From NCBI RefSeq assembly GCF_001026695.1, contig NZ_LDNB01000009.1:62001-126000 (forward strand): DNA of 64,000 nt. Reading direction: 5' to 3'. This stretch comes from Neobacillus vireti. GTDB lineage: Bacteria; Bacillota; Bacilli; Bacillales; Cytobacillaceae. This document shows positions 19,317 through 29,227 of this stretch, in pieces. Numbering within the stretch: the first letter of the stretch is position 1; each line of letters begins with the position of its first letter. Both the position numbers and the translations under genes were made by a program. The notes under the pieces are model-generated. The model searched no databases and was not told the origin of the DNA. It saw only the letters and a list, made by a program, of their open reading frames with translations.

Positions 19317-20009
19317 ATGGCGTTGATAGGTCCTTCACTTATGTGTGCGGATATGGGAAATCTTCAAGAGGCGGTTATTGAACTTGATCGAGCAGGGGTG
19401 GACTTTTTCCACCTTGATGTGATGGACGGAAAGTTTGTACCCAATTTTACATTGGGTCCCGATCTTATTAAGCGATTACGAGGGTTTACACAGAAACCGT
19501 TCGATGTCCATCTCATGGTCGAAAAGCCGGAAGACTTCTTACATTTATTTATCGAGTCGGGAGCAGATATGATATCTGTTCATACAGAAGCCACGAATCA
19601 CTTGCAAAGAACATTGCAAACCATTAAAGACAAAGGTCTGAAAGCAGGAGTAGCGATCAACCCTGCAACCCCGCTTCAAAATATTGAGTATGTTCTGGAT
19701 GTTGTTGATTATATTACCGTCATGACGGTCAATCCAGGTTTCGCGGGGCAACGATTTGTCCCACTCATGAACAAAAAGCTACAACTATTAAACGAGATGA
19801 TTCACGAACAAGGATACACAATTGACATTCAAGTCGATGGAAATATTGGCTACTCAACGATACCGGATGTCTTAGAAAATGGTGCAAACATGCTGGTTTG
19901 TGGGACATCGAGTTTGTTTAAACCGGAACTGAAGCTAGATGAAGCGGTAGCAAAGCTGCGCAGGTTTATTCATGAACTAGAGTTTACCAACGTAAAGGGT
20001 GAGGGGTAA
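19317..20009 (+). CDS. Ribulose-phosphate 3-epimerase family protein (D-allulose-6-phosphate 3-epimerase-like)
   Basis: A 230-residue (beta/alpha)8 barrel of the ribulose-phosphate 3-epimerase family, with the metal-binding FHLDVMDGKFVPNFTLG, the catalytic DVHLMV, MTVNPGFAGQ and QVDGNI. A housekeeping rpe would normally sit near rsgA/prpC; this copy leads a sugar-transport operon and is followed two bases later by a PfkB kinase. It is therefore more likely an AlsE-type enzyme acting on a ketohexose 6-phosphate such as D-allulose 6-phosphate, though pentulose phosphates cannot be excluded. Confidence 0.8.
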   Translation: MALIGPSLMCADMGNLQEAVIELDRAGVDFFHLDVMDGKFVPNFTLGPDLIKRLRGFTQKPFDVHLMVEKPEDFLHLFIESGADMISVHTEATNHLQRTLQTIKDKGLKAGVAINPATPLQNIEYVLDVVDYITVMTVNPGFAGQRFVPLMNKKLQLLNEMIHEQGYTIDIQVDGNIGYSTIPDVLENGANMLVCGTSSLFKPELKLDEAVAKLRRFIHELEFTNVKGEG

Positions 20010-20011
20010 TT

Positions 20012-20962
20012 ATGGCTGAAATTACTGTTATCGGAAGCATTAACATCGATATCGTTGCTCTCACGGAGCGGTACCCCAGTCATAGTGAAACCCTTTTTGG
20101 AAATAGTGTCAAAATGCTATGCGGCGGAAAAGGGGCAAATCAAGCAGTTGCCTGTGCCCGACTCGGAAAATCAGTAGAGATAATTGGAGCCATTGGATTG
20201 GATCCATATGGAGAAGTAATTGAGGAAAATTTCATAAATAACCAAGTTGGTACCCATTTTTTAAAACGCGTTGAACAGGAGTCCACAGGGTGTGCAATTA
20301 TTACTGTGGATGCTTCGGCGGAAAATACAATGTTGGTCGTTAAAGGAGCAAATGACTCGTTAACGGAACAAGATATTCATCATGCTTTTTCGCAAATTGA
20401 AAGCAGTAAAGTTTTACTTGTTCAAATGGAAATTCCTGAAGAAACAGTGATTCGCGCGATGATTGAAGCGAAAAACAAAGGGATGTTTATTCTCTTAGAC
20501 CCGGCACCGGCTGAGGGGGTTACAAAGCAGGCATTAAGATATGCGGATCTCATCACACCGAATCTTCAAGAAACAAAACAGTTAACAGGGATTGAGGTAA
20601 CTTCCATTGAAACAGCAATTGAAGCAGCCATCTATTTCGATCAATCACTCGGCGTAAAAAATAGTGTGATAAAAATGGCGGAAAAAGGGGCCTTGATTTA
20701 CGAATGTGGTACGTCCAAATTTATCGAGGCAGTCAAAGTAAAAGCGGTAGATACGGTTGGGGCTGGTGATTCCTATGCGGGGGCATTGGCGTGTGCACTT
20801 GCAGATGAAGTAGATCTTGAACAAGCTGCCAGGTTTGCAGCGATTGTGGCGGCAATGAAGGTATCCAAACTGGGAGCACAAACAGGTTTGCCAACCATCG
20901 CTGAAGTAAATGAGTATTGCAAGGAGAATAATCTTAACTACTATGGTCTCCGAACATGTTAA
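20012..20962 (+). CDS. PfkB-family sugar kinase, ribokinase-like
   Basis: This 316-residue ribokinase-fold kinase has the N-terminal GSINIDIV, the substrate motif GGKGANQAVACARLG, LLDPAPA, TPNLQET and the catalytic DTVGAGDSYAGALACAL. It follows the 3-epimerase almost without a gap. Its substrate could be D-ribose, but beside an AlsE-like epimerase a ketohexose such as D-allulose is equally attractive. Confidence 0.85.
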   Translation: MAEITVIGSINIDIVALTERYPSHSETLFGNSVKMLCGGKGANQAVACARLGKSVEIIGAIGLDPYGEVIEENFINNQVGTHFLKRVEQESTGCAIITVDASAENTMLVVKGANDSLTEQDIHHAFSQIESSKVLLVQMEIPEETVIRAMIEAKNKGMFILLDPAPAEGVTKQALRYADLITPNLQETKQLTGIEVTSIETAIEAAIYFDQSLGVKNSVIKMAEKGALIYECGTSKFIEAVKVKAVDTVGAGDSYAGALACALADEVDLEQAARFAAIVAAMKVSKLGAQTGLPTIAEVNEYCKENNLNYYGLRTC

Positions 20963-21004
20963 TCAACATAAGACTTGAAGGAGATAGAATGGAGGGGAAC
21001 GAAG

Positions 21005-22555
21005 GTGTCCGACTATTTACTACAAATGACCCAAATTAGTAAAACATTTCCCGGTGTGAAAGCATTAGATGATGTTCGTTTTGAAGTCAAAAAAGGAGAA
21101 GTCCATGCTCTAATCGGTGAAAATGGCGCAGGGAAATCGACATTAATCAAAATATTGGCGGGAATGTACGAACCTGACCAAGGGGCTACCTTTCTCTTTG
21201 AAGGAAAAGATGCGCAAATTAACAAGCCAATCGATGCGACATTAAAAGGAATTTCGATTATTTATCAAGACTTAAGCTTATTCTCTAATTTATCCGTTGC
21301 TGAAAATATTTATATCGGGCGAGATAGCGGCAAAAAGCCATGGAAAAAAGTGAATTGGAATGAAATGGAGAATGTTGCTAAAAAGGCTTTGCAAGAACTT
21401 GAATTCGAGATTGATGTTCAAACACCGGTTGAAAAGCTTAGTATTGCACAGCAGCAGCTCATTGAAATTGCTCGTGCACTCGCCTTTGATTCAAAATTAA
21501 TTGTGATGGATGAACCAACATCATCACTCTCGGCCGGAGAAGTTGAAAAACTATATAGAGTCATCAATAAGTTAAAGCAACGAGGAATTTCGATTATATT
21601 CGTCAGCCATAAACTAAAGGAGTTATTTGCAGTTTCCGACCGCTTTACCGTTTTACGCGATGGGAAATATGTTGGTACGTATGATGCAAAAGAGCTTGAT
21701 GAAGATCAATTAATCACCTTAATGGTCGGTCGGAAAGTGCTTTACGAAAAAAATACGGAAAAAGGTTTGGCCGGACAGACGTTACTGGAACTGAAAGGGT
21801 TGACCAAGGCTGGTAACTTCAAAGACATTTCGTTTGAATTAAAAGCCGGAGAGATCGTAGGAATTACTGGACTAGTAGGCTCGGGACGCACAGAGTTGGC
21901 ACAAGCGATTTTTGGTGTCAATAAACCTGATAGCGGAGAAATGACGTTAAATGGCGAAAGCATTCAGATTAAGTCATCTGAGCATGCAGTTAAAAAAGGG
22001 ATTGCTTACATCCCTGAAAGTAGAAAAACACAAGGCTTGATTTTAAGGCAGTCGCTTACTAATAATATTTCTCTTCCCATATTGAAGGAATTACGGAATG
22101 GATTCGGGCTAATCAAGCGTAAAAAAGAAGTGGATTTAGCCAAGCATTATATCGATACACTCGATGTCAGACCCGCTCATCCGCATCGCGCGGCAGGCGA
22201 TCTTTCCGGGGGCAATCAACAAAAAGTGGTTATTGGAAAATGGCTGTCGACGAAGCCGCAAATTTTGATCATTGATGAACCGACAAATGGGATTGATATT
22301 GGGGCAAAAACGGAAATCCATAAATTGCTTCGAAAGCTAGCTGCAGAGGGACTGGGGATTATCGTCATTTCATCGGAATTGCCTGAGGTGCTTGCTGTCA
22401 GTGATCGTATTTTAGTTATGCGCCATGGGAAGATTGCCGGTGAATTGGATATTGCAGAAGCAACGCAAGAAAATATTATGAATTACGCATTGCTTGGCTC
22501 CAAAGCCTCCACTTTAAAAAAGAATGTGCAGGCGAGTAAGGAGGTTTCCGTATGA
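21005..22555 (+). CDS. Sugar ABC transporter ATP-binding protein (RhaT-type, two ATPase domains)
   Basis: This 516-residue double ATPase has Walker [10 protein letters not shown] (about 38-46), [13 protein letters not shown], the second-half P-loop GLVGSGRTE and the signature [11 protein letters not shown] 21005 is preferred because GGAGGGG lies nine bases upstream; an in-frame TTG at 20975 is possible. Its stop overlaps the start of the first permease by four bases. Two different permeases plus a RhaS-type binding protein make this the RhaSTPQ architecture known for L-rhamnose uptake, which is also shared by AI-2 importers. Confidence 0.9.
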   Translation: MSDYLLQMTQISKTFPGVKALDDVRFEVKKGEVHALIGENGAGKSTLIKILAGMYEPDQGATFLFEGKDAQINKPIDATLKGISIIYQDLSLFSNLSVAENIYIGRDSGKKPWKKVNWNEMENVAKKALQELEFEIDVQTPVEKLSIAQQQLIEIARALAFDSKLIVMDEPTSSLSAGEVEKLYRVINKLKQRGISIIFVSHKLKELFAVSDRFTVLRDGKYVGTYDAKELDEDQLITLMVGRKVLYEKNTEKGLAGQTLLELKGLTKAGNFKDISFELKAGEIVGITGLVGSGRTELAQAIFGVNKPDSGEMTLNGESIQIKSSEHAVKKGIAYIPESRKTQGLILRQSLTNNISLPILKELRNGFGLIKRKKEVDLAKHYIDTLDVRPAHPHRAAGDLSGGNQQKVVIGKWLSTKPQILIIDEPTNGIDIGAKTEIHKLLRKLAAEGLGIIVISSELPEVLAVSDRILVMRHGKIAGELDIAEATQENIMNYALLGSKASTLKKNVQASKEVSV

Positions 22556-23535
22556 AATCAATATTAAAGTCAAAAGAAATGAGTATTGCCGCGATTGTGA
22601 TAGCACTCTGTATTACCTTAACATTTGTCAGCCCTGTTTTTCTTACGGCGGATAACTTGCTCGATGTGTTGAAAGCAAATTCAGTCATTGGAATATTAGC
22701 AGTTGGAATGACGTTAGTGATTATTACGGGCGGGATTGACGTGTCGGTTGCAGCTGTCACAAGCGCTGTCTGTGTGATTATCGGTAAACTGATGCAGGTC
22801 ATGCCGGACCACTTTTCATCTTTGCTTTTATTATTCTTAATTGCTCCTTTATTAGGGATCCTTCTTGGGGCCATTAATGGCGTGCTTGTGGCAAAGATTC
22901 GAATTCCGGCCATCGTTGTCACACTAGGGATGATGAGCATTATCAATGGGTTAGTACTCTATATTACGAATGGTGTCTATTTAAATAGCACGAATTTCCC
23001 GAAAGTATTTATTCAGTTTGCTAATATTAAAGTTTTTGGGGTATCAGTTATTATTCTCATCTTCATGGCTGTGGCTTTGTTCACATGGTACATCTTAAAA
23101 TACACCTTAATCGGTCGAGAAGTATTAGCAATTGGCGGAAATAAAGAATCTGCCTTACGAGTAGGAATTAACTTTGATAAAGTGCAAGTTTTTGTGTTTT
23201 CCTATATGGGACTTTTAGCAGGAATTGCGGCAATTGCCCAAACGGCATATACAAAATCAGTCGATCCGAATGGAATGCTCGGCCTCGAGCTTTTAGTTAT
23301 TGCTGGTGTTGTCCTTGGCGGCGCGAATATTATGGGTGGTCGTGGAACAATCATGGGAACAGTTCTAGGGGTGTTATTGTTAGGGATTGTTCAAAATGGT
23401 CTCATTTTAGCGAAAATCGATACATTTTGGCAAAAAGTATTCACAGGTTGCATTATTTTATTAGCAGTATCGTATGACCATATTCAATACAAACGCTCAC
23501 AAGAGAAATTGGCCAAGATTGAAGTAGAAGCGTAA
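22552..23535 (+). CDS. Sugar ABC transporter permease 1 (RhaP/RhaQ-type)
   Basis: A 327-residue hydrophobic permease of the BPD_transp_2 family, with GIDVSVAAV near residue 62 and GVVLGGANIMGGRGT in the C-terminal part. It overlaps the ATPase gene by ATGA and is followed by a second, non-identical permease. Together they probably form a heterodimeric channel. Confidence 0.9.
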   Translation: MKSILKSKEMSIAAIVIALCITLTFVSPVFLTADNLLDVLKANSVIGILAVGMTLVIITGGIDVSVAAVTSAVCVIIGKLMQVMPDHFSSLLLLFLIAPLLGILLGAINGVLVAKIRIPAIVVTLGMMSIINGLVLYITNGVYLNSTNFPKVFIQFANIKVFGVSVIILIFMAVALFTWYILKYTLIGREVLAIGGNKESALRVGINFDKVQVFVFSYMGLLAGIAAIAQTAYTKSVDPNGMLGLELLVIAGVVLGGANIMGGRGTIMGTVLGVLLLGIVQNGLILAKIDTFWQKVFTGCIILLAVSYDHIQYKRSQEKLAKIEVEA

Positions 23536-23551
23536 ATAAAGAGGTGAAAAA

Positions 23552-24514
23552 ATGAAGGCGGTCTCATTTTCCAAAGAAAGTATTCTAGGGTTGATTGCGC
23601 TAATTGTATTTATTCTCATGAGTCTTTTTATCCCCGGTTTTTTTGAACAGAATAATTTAAACAATATGATGTTCCAGCTGCCGGAGTTTGGTTTGCTTGC
23701 CCTTGCGATGATGATTGTGATTGTCACTGGCGGGATTGATCTGTCAATCACATACATTGCGGCCATGTCCGGTGTAGCTATTGCATTAATGCAAAGTCAC
23801 GGGTATCCGATGCTTACAGCCATTATTGTTGGGATAATCGTTGGGCTGGCATGCGGATTAATCAATGGAACGATCATTTCAAAGATTGGTGTTTCACCGA
23901 TCCTTGTCACTTTAGGAACAATGGTCTTGTTTGAGGGGGTTATCCTTAGTATTACAAAAGGAAGTTCAATTTCCGGGTTTTCTGAATCGTATAGTTTGAT
24001 AGGAAATGGTTATTATATGGGCATTGTCCCCCTTTCTATCATTATCTTTATTTTCTTTGCGATCCTGACAGGAGTGCTTTTAGCAAAAACAAAATGGGGT
24101 CGAAGCGTATATATGATTGGCAGTAACCCGGTGGCAACCCTTTTTTCTGGAGTAAATAACAGTAGAGTATTAATGAGGGTTTACCTATATGCGGCTATGC
24201 TTGCAGCCATTGCTTCCATCATCATGACTTCTCGTTATAATTCCGCGAAAGTCGATTTAGGATCCTCCTATCTATTACAAAGTGTTTCCGCAGCTGTATT
24301 AGGCGGAACTGAGATTCAAGGTGGTTATGGGAAAGTCATTGGCACAATCTATGCGGTCATTATTTTTCAAATGCTTTCGAGCGGATTGAACTTAATGGGT
24401 GTTTCGCGTCCAATCGTCAATGTGATGATGGGGGTTATTCTCATCACTGTTTTAGTACTGAATTTTGTCAAAGGCAAAATTGAAGAGAAGAACCAAAAAA
24501 CAGCAGCAGCTTAA
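23552..24514 (+). CDS. Sugar ABC transporter permease 2 (RhaP/RhaQ-type)
   Basis: The second permease of the system, 320 residues, with TGGIDLSITYIAAM and SAAVLGGTEIQGGYG motifs and about eight to ten membrane segments. It begins 16 bases after permease 1 with an AAAGAGGTG ribosome site. Two unequal permeases in one operon is what separates rhamnose-type systems from the single-permease ribose type at 2076. Confidence 0.9.
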   Translation: MKAVSFSKESILGLIALIVFILMSLFIPGFFEQNNLNNMMFQLPEFGLLALAMMIVIVTGGIDLSITYIAAMSGVAIALMQSHGYPMLTAIIVGIIVGLACGLINGTIISKIGVSPILVTLGTMVLFEGVILSITKGSSISGFSESYSLIGNGYYMGIVPLSIIIFIFFAILTGVLLAKTKWGRSVYMIGSNPVATLFSGVNNSRVLMRVYLYAAMLAAIASIIMTSRYNSAKVDLGSSYLLQSVSAAVLGGTEIQGGYGKVIGTIYAVIIFQMLSSGLNLMGVSRPIVNVMMGVILITVLVLNFVKGKIEEKNQKTAAA

Positions 24515-24588
24515 TCAATCATCCGTATATTATCTGGTTTTCAGATAAATATAAATATTTTTTAATTATCACTTAAGGGGGAAAAGTT

Positions 24589-25623
24589 ATGAAGAAATTT
24601 CTTGGTTTACTTGCATCAGTAGTACTCGTAATCAGTATGTTAGCTGGATGCGTATCACAGGAGAGCGCAACTGGGGGCAGTAAAGGGAAAAAAGAGGGAA
24701 GCGGAAATGACAAAATTAAAATTGCCGTTGTTCCGAAATTAATTGGTATCCCTTACTTTAACGCTTCTGAAAAGGGAGTAATTGAAGCTGGAAAAGAGTT
24801 AGGTGTCGATGTTATTTATACGGGTCCAACAGAAGCGGATGCGGCACAACAAGTAAAAGTAATTGAAGACCTCATTAGTCAGAATGTGGATGTCATTGCT
24901 GTAGCGCCAAATGATGCAGCATCATTAACACCTGTGCTTAAAAAAGCAAAAGATAAAGGAATTATCGTTATGGACTGGGACACGCCAGCAGATCAATCAC
25001 TAGTAGAACTATCTGTTCACCAAATTGATGATGAGGCGTATGGCCGCCATATTGCAAAAAGCTTAATTGAAAAAATGGGGGCTGAAGAAGGGGAAATTGC
25101 CATTTTAACAGGCGGACTTTCTGCTGCGAACTTAAATACATGGATTGATGCGGCTAAGAAAGAGCTTGCTGAAAAATACCCTGGAATCAAATTAGTAACA
25201 GATAAAATTGCAACCGATGAGAAACAACAAGTAGCATACCAAAAAACATTGGATCTAGTAAAATCTTATCCAAATCTAAAGGGAATTATGGCTTTTTCAA
25301 CTCCAGCACCACTAGGAGCAGCCCAAGCGATTCAAGAAAAGGGCTTGCAGGATAAAATTGCTGTTGTAGGAACTGCCCTGCCAACAGACTCAGCTCCATA
25401 TTTAGAAGATGGTTCTTTAGACGTAGCCATTTTGTGGGAACCAGATAAACTAGGATTTTTGACCGTCGCACTTGCAAAAGCTTTGGCTGAAGGCAAAAAA
25501 CCAGAGAATGGACAAGACATTGCGAAGGTTGGAAAAATTGAGCTATGGGAAGACGGAAAAACCGTTATCATGGGTCCTCCAACTGACTTCACAAAAGAAA
25601 ATGCGAAAGACTTCAATTTCTAA
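24589..25623 (+). CDS. rhaS: Sugar-binding lipoprotein of the RhaS type
   Basis: This 344-residue lipoprotein has lipobox LAGC (Cys21), a charged linker, and a type I binding domain opening IAVVPKLIGIPYFNAS. It is a close paralogue of the sensor lipoprotein at 14638, including the FTKEN ending. It delivers sugar to the transporter encoded immediately upstream. L-rhamnose is the best guess from family and from rhaB/rhaA downstream. AAGGGGGAAAAG precedes the ATG. Confidence 0.85.
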   Translation: MKKFLGLLASVVLVISMLAGCVSQESATGGSKGKKEGSGNDKIKIAVVPKLIGIPYFNASEKGVIEAGKELGVDVIYTGPTEADAAQQVKVIEDLISQNVDVIAVAPNDAASLTPVLKKAKDKGIIVMDWDTPADQSLVELSVHQIDDEAYGRHIAKSLIEKMGAEEGEIAILTGGLSAANLNTWIDAAKKELAEKYPGIKLVTDKIATDEKQQVAYQKTLDLVKSYPNLKGIMAFSTPAPLGAAQAIQEKGLQDKIAVVGTALPTDSAPYLEDGSLDVAILWEPDKLGFLTVALAKALAEGKKPENGQDIAKVGKIELWEDGKTVIMGPPTDFTKENAKDFNF

Positions 25624-25638
25624 CGGATAACGAATTTT

Positions 25639-25679
25639 TCCCCCTTAATTGAATCATACTCAGTCGAGGGGGATTTTTC
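25639..25679 (+). terminator. Hairpin with T-run inside the sugar operon
   Basis: TTCCCCCTT pairs with GAGGGGGA across a long loop and is followed by TTTTTCT. It may terminate part of the transcripts after the abundant binding protein. Confidence 0.6.
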
Positions 25680-25716
25680 TTTATAAGAAGTAATGTTTCG
25701 TAAAAAAAGGGAGTGA

Positions 25717-26679
25717 ATGACTACCATGTACGAACAGAATTATATAATTAAGAATCATAAAATTAAAGAAGCTTTTTACCAATTAAAAAGGGAGCAGCCG
25801 GAACGATTTAAAAGAAAATTGAATTTATCATGGAGTAACTGGGGATTCGGACTGGAACCATTGGAGAACTCGGTTAAACGATTAAAAGAGAATGGAATCA
25901 ACTTTATTGAGCTTCACGGGAATCATTATGGACCTGACCTTGGATATCGAGTAGAGGAAACGTTAGAAATCCTTAAGAAATACGAAATGAAAGTATCTGG
26001 CGTTTGTGGAATGTTTTCAGCTGAGAATGATCTTTCTAGCAATATTCCAAGTAAAAGACAGGCTGCGATTGATTATATTAAGAGAGAGCTTGAATTTACT
26101 AGTAAAGTAGGCGGCCAATATTTATTAGTCGTCCCAGGTGCTGTTGGCAGACCACATGCATATGACGATACGGAATTTGAAAGAAGTGTTGAAACGCTCA
26201 AAATTGTTGCTGATCACTTTGAAAACTATAACGTTCACGGGGCGATTGAGCCAATTCGTTCGGCGGAAGTAAGTTTCATTCATACAATAGCTGATGCGAA
26301 AAAATATATTGAAGCAGTCGGGCATCCTGGAATTCAACATATTAACGGGGATGTTTATCATATGCAATCAGAAGAACTGCATATAGGTGAAGCGATCATT
26401 CATGCCGGGAATCAGCTTGTTAATCTTCATATGGCTGATAGTAACCGGAGAGCACTTGGTCATGGTGTGATGGATTTAGATACGATTATTATGGCACTGT
26501 ATTTAATTGGATACAATCAGGATGGTCGATTTGTAACCCCTGAGCCGCTAGGGCCAGGTGGAGATCCGTATCCAGCAATGAACTCACTGCCTGATACAAA
26601 GGAACTTGATGAACTTGTTTCACAGACAGCTTCGTATTTCAGAGAGCGGGAAACTCGTCTGTTAGAAAGAGACGAGTAA
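25717..26679 (+). CDS. Sugar epimerase/isomerase-like TIM-barrel protein (D-tagatose 3-epimerase superfamily)
   Basis: A 320-residue AP-endonuclease-2-fold (xylose-isomerase-like) protein. Visible metal-site features of the ketose 3-epimerase group are Glu in GAIEPI, the HINGDVYHM stretch, His in VNLHMADSN and the C-terminal PEPLGPGGDPYPA. The likely reaction is C3-epimerisation of a free ketose, for example L-xylulose to L-ribulose, which would feed the araB-encoded kinase directly downstream. This substrate is inferred from context. A second in-frame ATG at 25726 has better ribosome-site spacing. Confidence 0.75.
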   Translation: MTTMYEQNYIIKNHKIKEAFYQLKREQPERFKRKLNLSWSNWGFGLEPLENSVKRLKENGINFIELHGNHYGPDLGYRVEETLEILKKYEMKVSGVCGMFSAENDLSSNIPSKRQAAIDYIKRELEFTSKVGGQYLLVVPGAVGRPHAYDDTEFERSVETLKIVADHFENYNVHGAIEPIRSAEVSFIHTIADAKKYIEAVGHPGIQHINGDVYHMQSEELHIGEAIIHAGNQLVNLHMADSNRRALGHGVMDLDTIIMALYLIGYNQDGRFVTPEPLGPGGDPYPAMNSLPDTKELDELVSQTASYFRERETRLLERDE

Positions 26680-26706
26680 AAATATGGTTAATAGAAGGTG
26701 AGAAAA

Positions 26707-28392
26707 TTGACGAAATATACGATTGGTCTTGATTATGGAAGTCAATCCGGCCGTGCTGTGCTTGTTGAGGTTCATTCCGGGAAAGAAGTGGCAACGGCGG
26801 TAAAAGCATATACTCACGGGGTCATGGACGAGTTTTTGCCTGATGGAAAAACAAAACTAGAACACGACTGGGCTTTACAACACCCGAACGACTATTTGGA
26901 AGTTTTGCAGATTACGATTCCACAAGTTTTAGAGGAATCCGGTGTGTCGGCGGATGATGTGATCGGTGTAGGCATTGACTTTACTGCTTGTACAGTTCTT
27001 CCAATCAAAGAGGATGGAACTCCGCTTTGTTTGATGGATGAATTTGTCCATCATCCGCATAGTTATGTAAAGCTCTGGAAACATCATGCAGCACAGGATG
27101 AGGCAAACAGACTGAATGAAATTGCTGAGGAACGCGGAGAAGAATTTCTTAAGCGTTACGGGGGGAAGATTTCCTCTGAATGGATGATTCCGAAAGTGTG
27201 GCAAATTTTAAATGAAGCACCTGAGATTTATCAGGCTGCAGATCAAATCATTGAAGCGGCCGACTGGGTGACCTCCCAACTCACAGGCAAGATTGTTAGA
27301 AATAGCTGTACAGCGGGATATAAGGCAATTTGGCATAAAAAAGAAGGATATCCTTCGAAGGAATTTTTCAAAGCACTTGACCCAAGGCTGGAAAATGTCG
27401 TAGAAGAGAAATTATCAAAAGAAATTATTTCGATTGGTTCTAACGCAGGGGAAATCTCTGAAAATGGCGCCAAGCTGACGGGGTTGAAGCCAGGCACAGC
27501 TGTTGCAGTAGGAAATGTCGATGCGCACGTATCGATTCCGGCAGTTGGTATTACAGAACCTGGTAAATTACTGATGATCATGGGAACCTCCACCTGTCAC
27601 ATTTTACTCGGGGAAGAAGAAAAGATTGTTCCGGGTATGTGCGGAGTTGTAGAAGATGGCGTGATTCCGGGCTATATGGGTTACGAGGCAGGACAATCGT
27701 GTGTAGGTGACCATTTTGAGTGGTTTACGGAAAACTGTGTATCGGCAAGCTACTATGAAGAAGCAAGGGAAAAAGGTATGAACATTCACGCCCTTCTTAC
27801 GGAAAAAGCATCCAAGCTACAGGTGGGTGAGAGTGGTCTCTTAGCACTTGATTGGTGGAATGGAAACCGATCGACACTAGTGGATGCTGACTTAACGGGG
27901 CTTCTGCTTGGTGCAACGCTGTCAACGAAACCGGAAGAAATTTATCGGGCCTTGATTGAAGCAACGGCATATGGAACGAGGACAATTGTCGAAGCGTTCC
28001 GGGAAAATGGTGTTCCCGTCAATGAGGTGTATGCTTGTGGCGGTATTGCAGAGAAAAATGCGCTCATGATGCAAATTTATGCGGATGTATTGAATATGGA
28101 AATCAAAATTTCCGCCTCATCCCAAACACCAGCCCTTGGATCTGCCATGTTTGGTGCAGTCGCAGCGGGAAAAGAACGTGGCGGCTATGACAGCATTACA
28201 GAGGCTGCTAAAGTTATGAGCTGGCTGAAAGATGAGACGTATGTACCGACTTTAAAAAATGCAAAAATATATGAACAACTATATACAGAATACGAAAAGC
28301 TGTATAACTATTTTGGTCGTGGCCAGAACAATGTCATGAAAACACTGAAGCATATTAAGAAAAACTCTCAGAACAGGGAGGAAGACCTATGA
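26707..28392 (+). CDS. araB: Ribulokinase
   Basis: This 561-residue FGGY kinase matches B. subtilis AraB closely: [14 protein letters not shown] at the start, [61 protein letters not shown] and [11 protein letters not shown]. It phosphorylates L-ribulose (and other 2-ketopentoses) with ATP. TTG 26707 is eight bases from AGAAGG; GTG 26698 is the alternative. It overlaps araD by four bases. There is no araA in the window, so L-ribulose must come from another reaction. Confidence 0.9.
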   Translation: MTKYTIGLDYGSQSGRAVLVEVHSGKEVATAVKAYTHGVMDEFLPDGKTKLEHDWALQHPNDYLEVLQITIPQVLEESGVSADDVIGVGIDFTACTVLPIKEDGTPLCLMDEFVHHPHSYVKLWKHHAAQDEANRLNEIAEERGEEFLKRYGGKISSEWMIPKVWQILNEAPEIYQAADQIIEAADWVTSQLTGKIVRNSCTAGYKAIWHKKEGYPSKEFFKALDPRLENVVEEKLSKEIISIGSNAGEISENGAKLTGLKPGTAVAVGNVDAHVSIPAVGITEPGKLLMIMGTSTCHILLGEEEKIVPGMCGVVEDGVIPGYMGYEAGQSCVGDHFEWFTENCVSASYYEEAREKGMNIHALLTEKASKLQVGESGLLALDWWNGNRSTLVDADLTGLLLGATLSTKPEEIYRALIEATAYGTRTIVEAFRENGVPVNEVYACGGIAEKNALMMQIYADVLNMEIKISASSQTPALGSAMFGAVAAGKERGGYDSITEAAKVMSWLKDETYVPTLKNAKIYEQLYTEYEKLYNYFGRGQNNVMKTLKHIKKNSQNREEDL

Positions 28393-29084
28393 TTGAGAGG
28401 CTGAAACAAGAAGTATTAGAAGCGAATTTAAAGCTGCCGGAACATGGACTGGTGACTTTTACCTGGGGCAACGTAAGTGGGATTGACCGAGAAAAAGGAC
28501 TCGTTGTGATTAAACCTAGCGGTGTCGCTTATGATGAACTGAAAATCGAAGATCTTGTCGTTGTCGATTTGGATGGGAATATCGTGGAAGGGGAATTGCG
28601 TCCATCTTCTGATACGGTAACACATCTTGTCCTCTACAAAGCATTTAAAGACATTGGCGGTGTCGTTCATACTCATTCATCATGGGCAACTTCTTGGTCA
28701 CAGGCTGGCAGGCCGATACCGGCGCTTGGAACCACCCATGCAGATTATTATTATGGCGAAATTCCGGTTACACGTCAATTGACCAATCATGAGATTGAAG
28801 ATGCCTATGAACTAGAGACAGGCAATGTCATTATTGAGACTTTTCAAAAACTGGACCTTGATCCCAAGGCGGTGCCGGGTGTGCTTGTTGCTGGACATGC
28901 TCCTTTTTGTTGGGGGAAAAATGCGAGTGAGGCTGTCCATAATGCGGTCGTTCTTGATGAAGTGGCAAAAATGGCCTATCATACTGTTCAATTGAATCCC
29001 CAGGTGAGCGCAATGGATCAGTTTCTTTTAGACAAGCACTATTTTAGAAAGCATGGACCTATGGCATATTACGGACAGAAATAA
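28389..29084 (+). CDS. araD: L-ribulose-5-phosphate 4-epimerase
   Basis: A 231-residue class II aldolase-fold epimerase that converts L-ribulose 5-phosphate to D-xylulose 5-phosphate. It shows [26 protein letters not shown], zinc ligands in [22 protein letters not shown] and AGHAPFCWG, all AraD hallmarks, and the family length. Its start overlaps the araB stop (ATGA), so the two are translationally coupled. Confidence 0.92.
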   Translation: MIERLKQEVLEANLKLPEHGLVTFTWGNVSGIDREKGLVVIKPSGVAYDELKIEDLVVVDLDGNIVEGELRPSSDTVTHLVLYKAFKDIGGVVHTHSSWATSWSQAGRPIPALGTTHADYYYGEIPVTRQLTNHEIEDAYELETGNVIIETFQKLDLDPKAVPGVLVAGHAPFCWGKNASEAVHNAVVLDEVAKMAYHTVQLNPQVSAMDQFLLDKHYFRKHGPMAYYGQK

Positions 29085-29107
29085 TAGCTGAATATTCTTT
29101 TATAAAA

Positions 29108-29152
29108 AAAGTAATTGGTTTTTATCTATGAAATCAATTGCTTTTTTAAAAG
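29108..29152 (+). terminator. Hairpin between araD and rhaB
   Basis: AGTAATTGGTTT pairs with AAATCAATTGCT and is followed by six T. It separates araBD from rhaBA, so rhaBA may have its own promoter or depend on readthrough. Confidence 0.6.
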
Positions 29153-29227
29153 GTAGTGATTTCTTGCAAACGACGGAGATTCAGCATCAGTTGAATTTTT
29201 GCTCCACTTTTAAAAGGGGGGATCGAA

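Noticed and set aside
19317-20009. Housekeeping ribulose-phosphate 3-epimerase
   Set aside because: Sequence alone allows it, but its place at the head of a CcpA-controlled sugar operon, paired with a PfkB kinase, argues for a catabolic enzyme.
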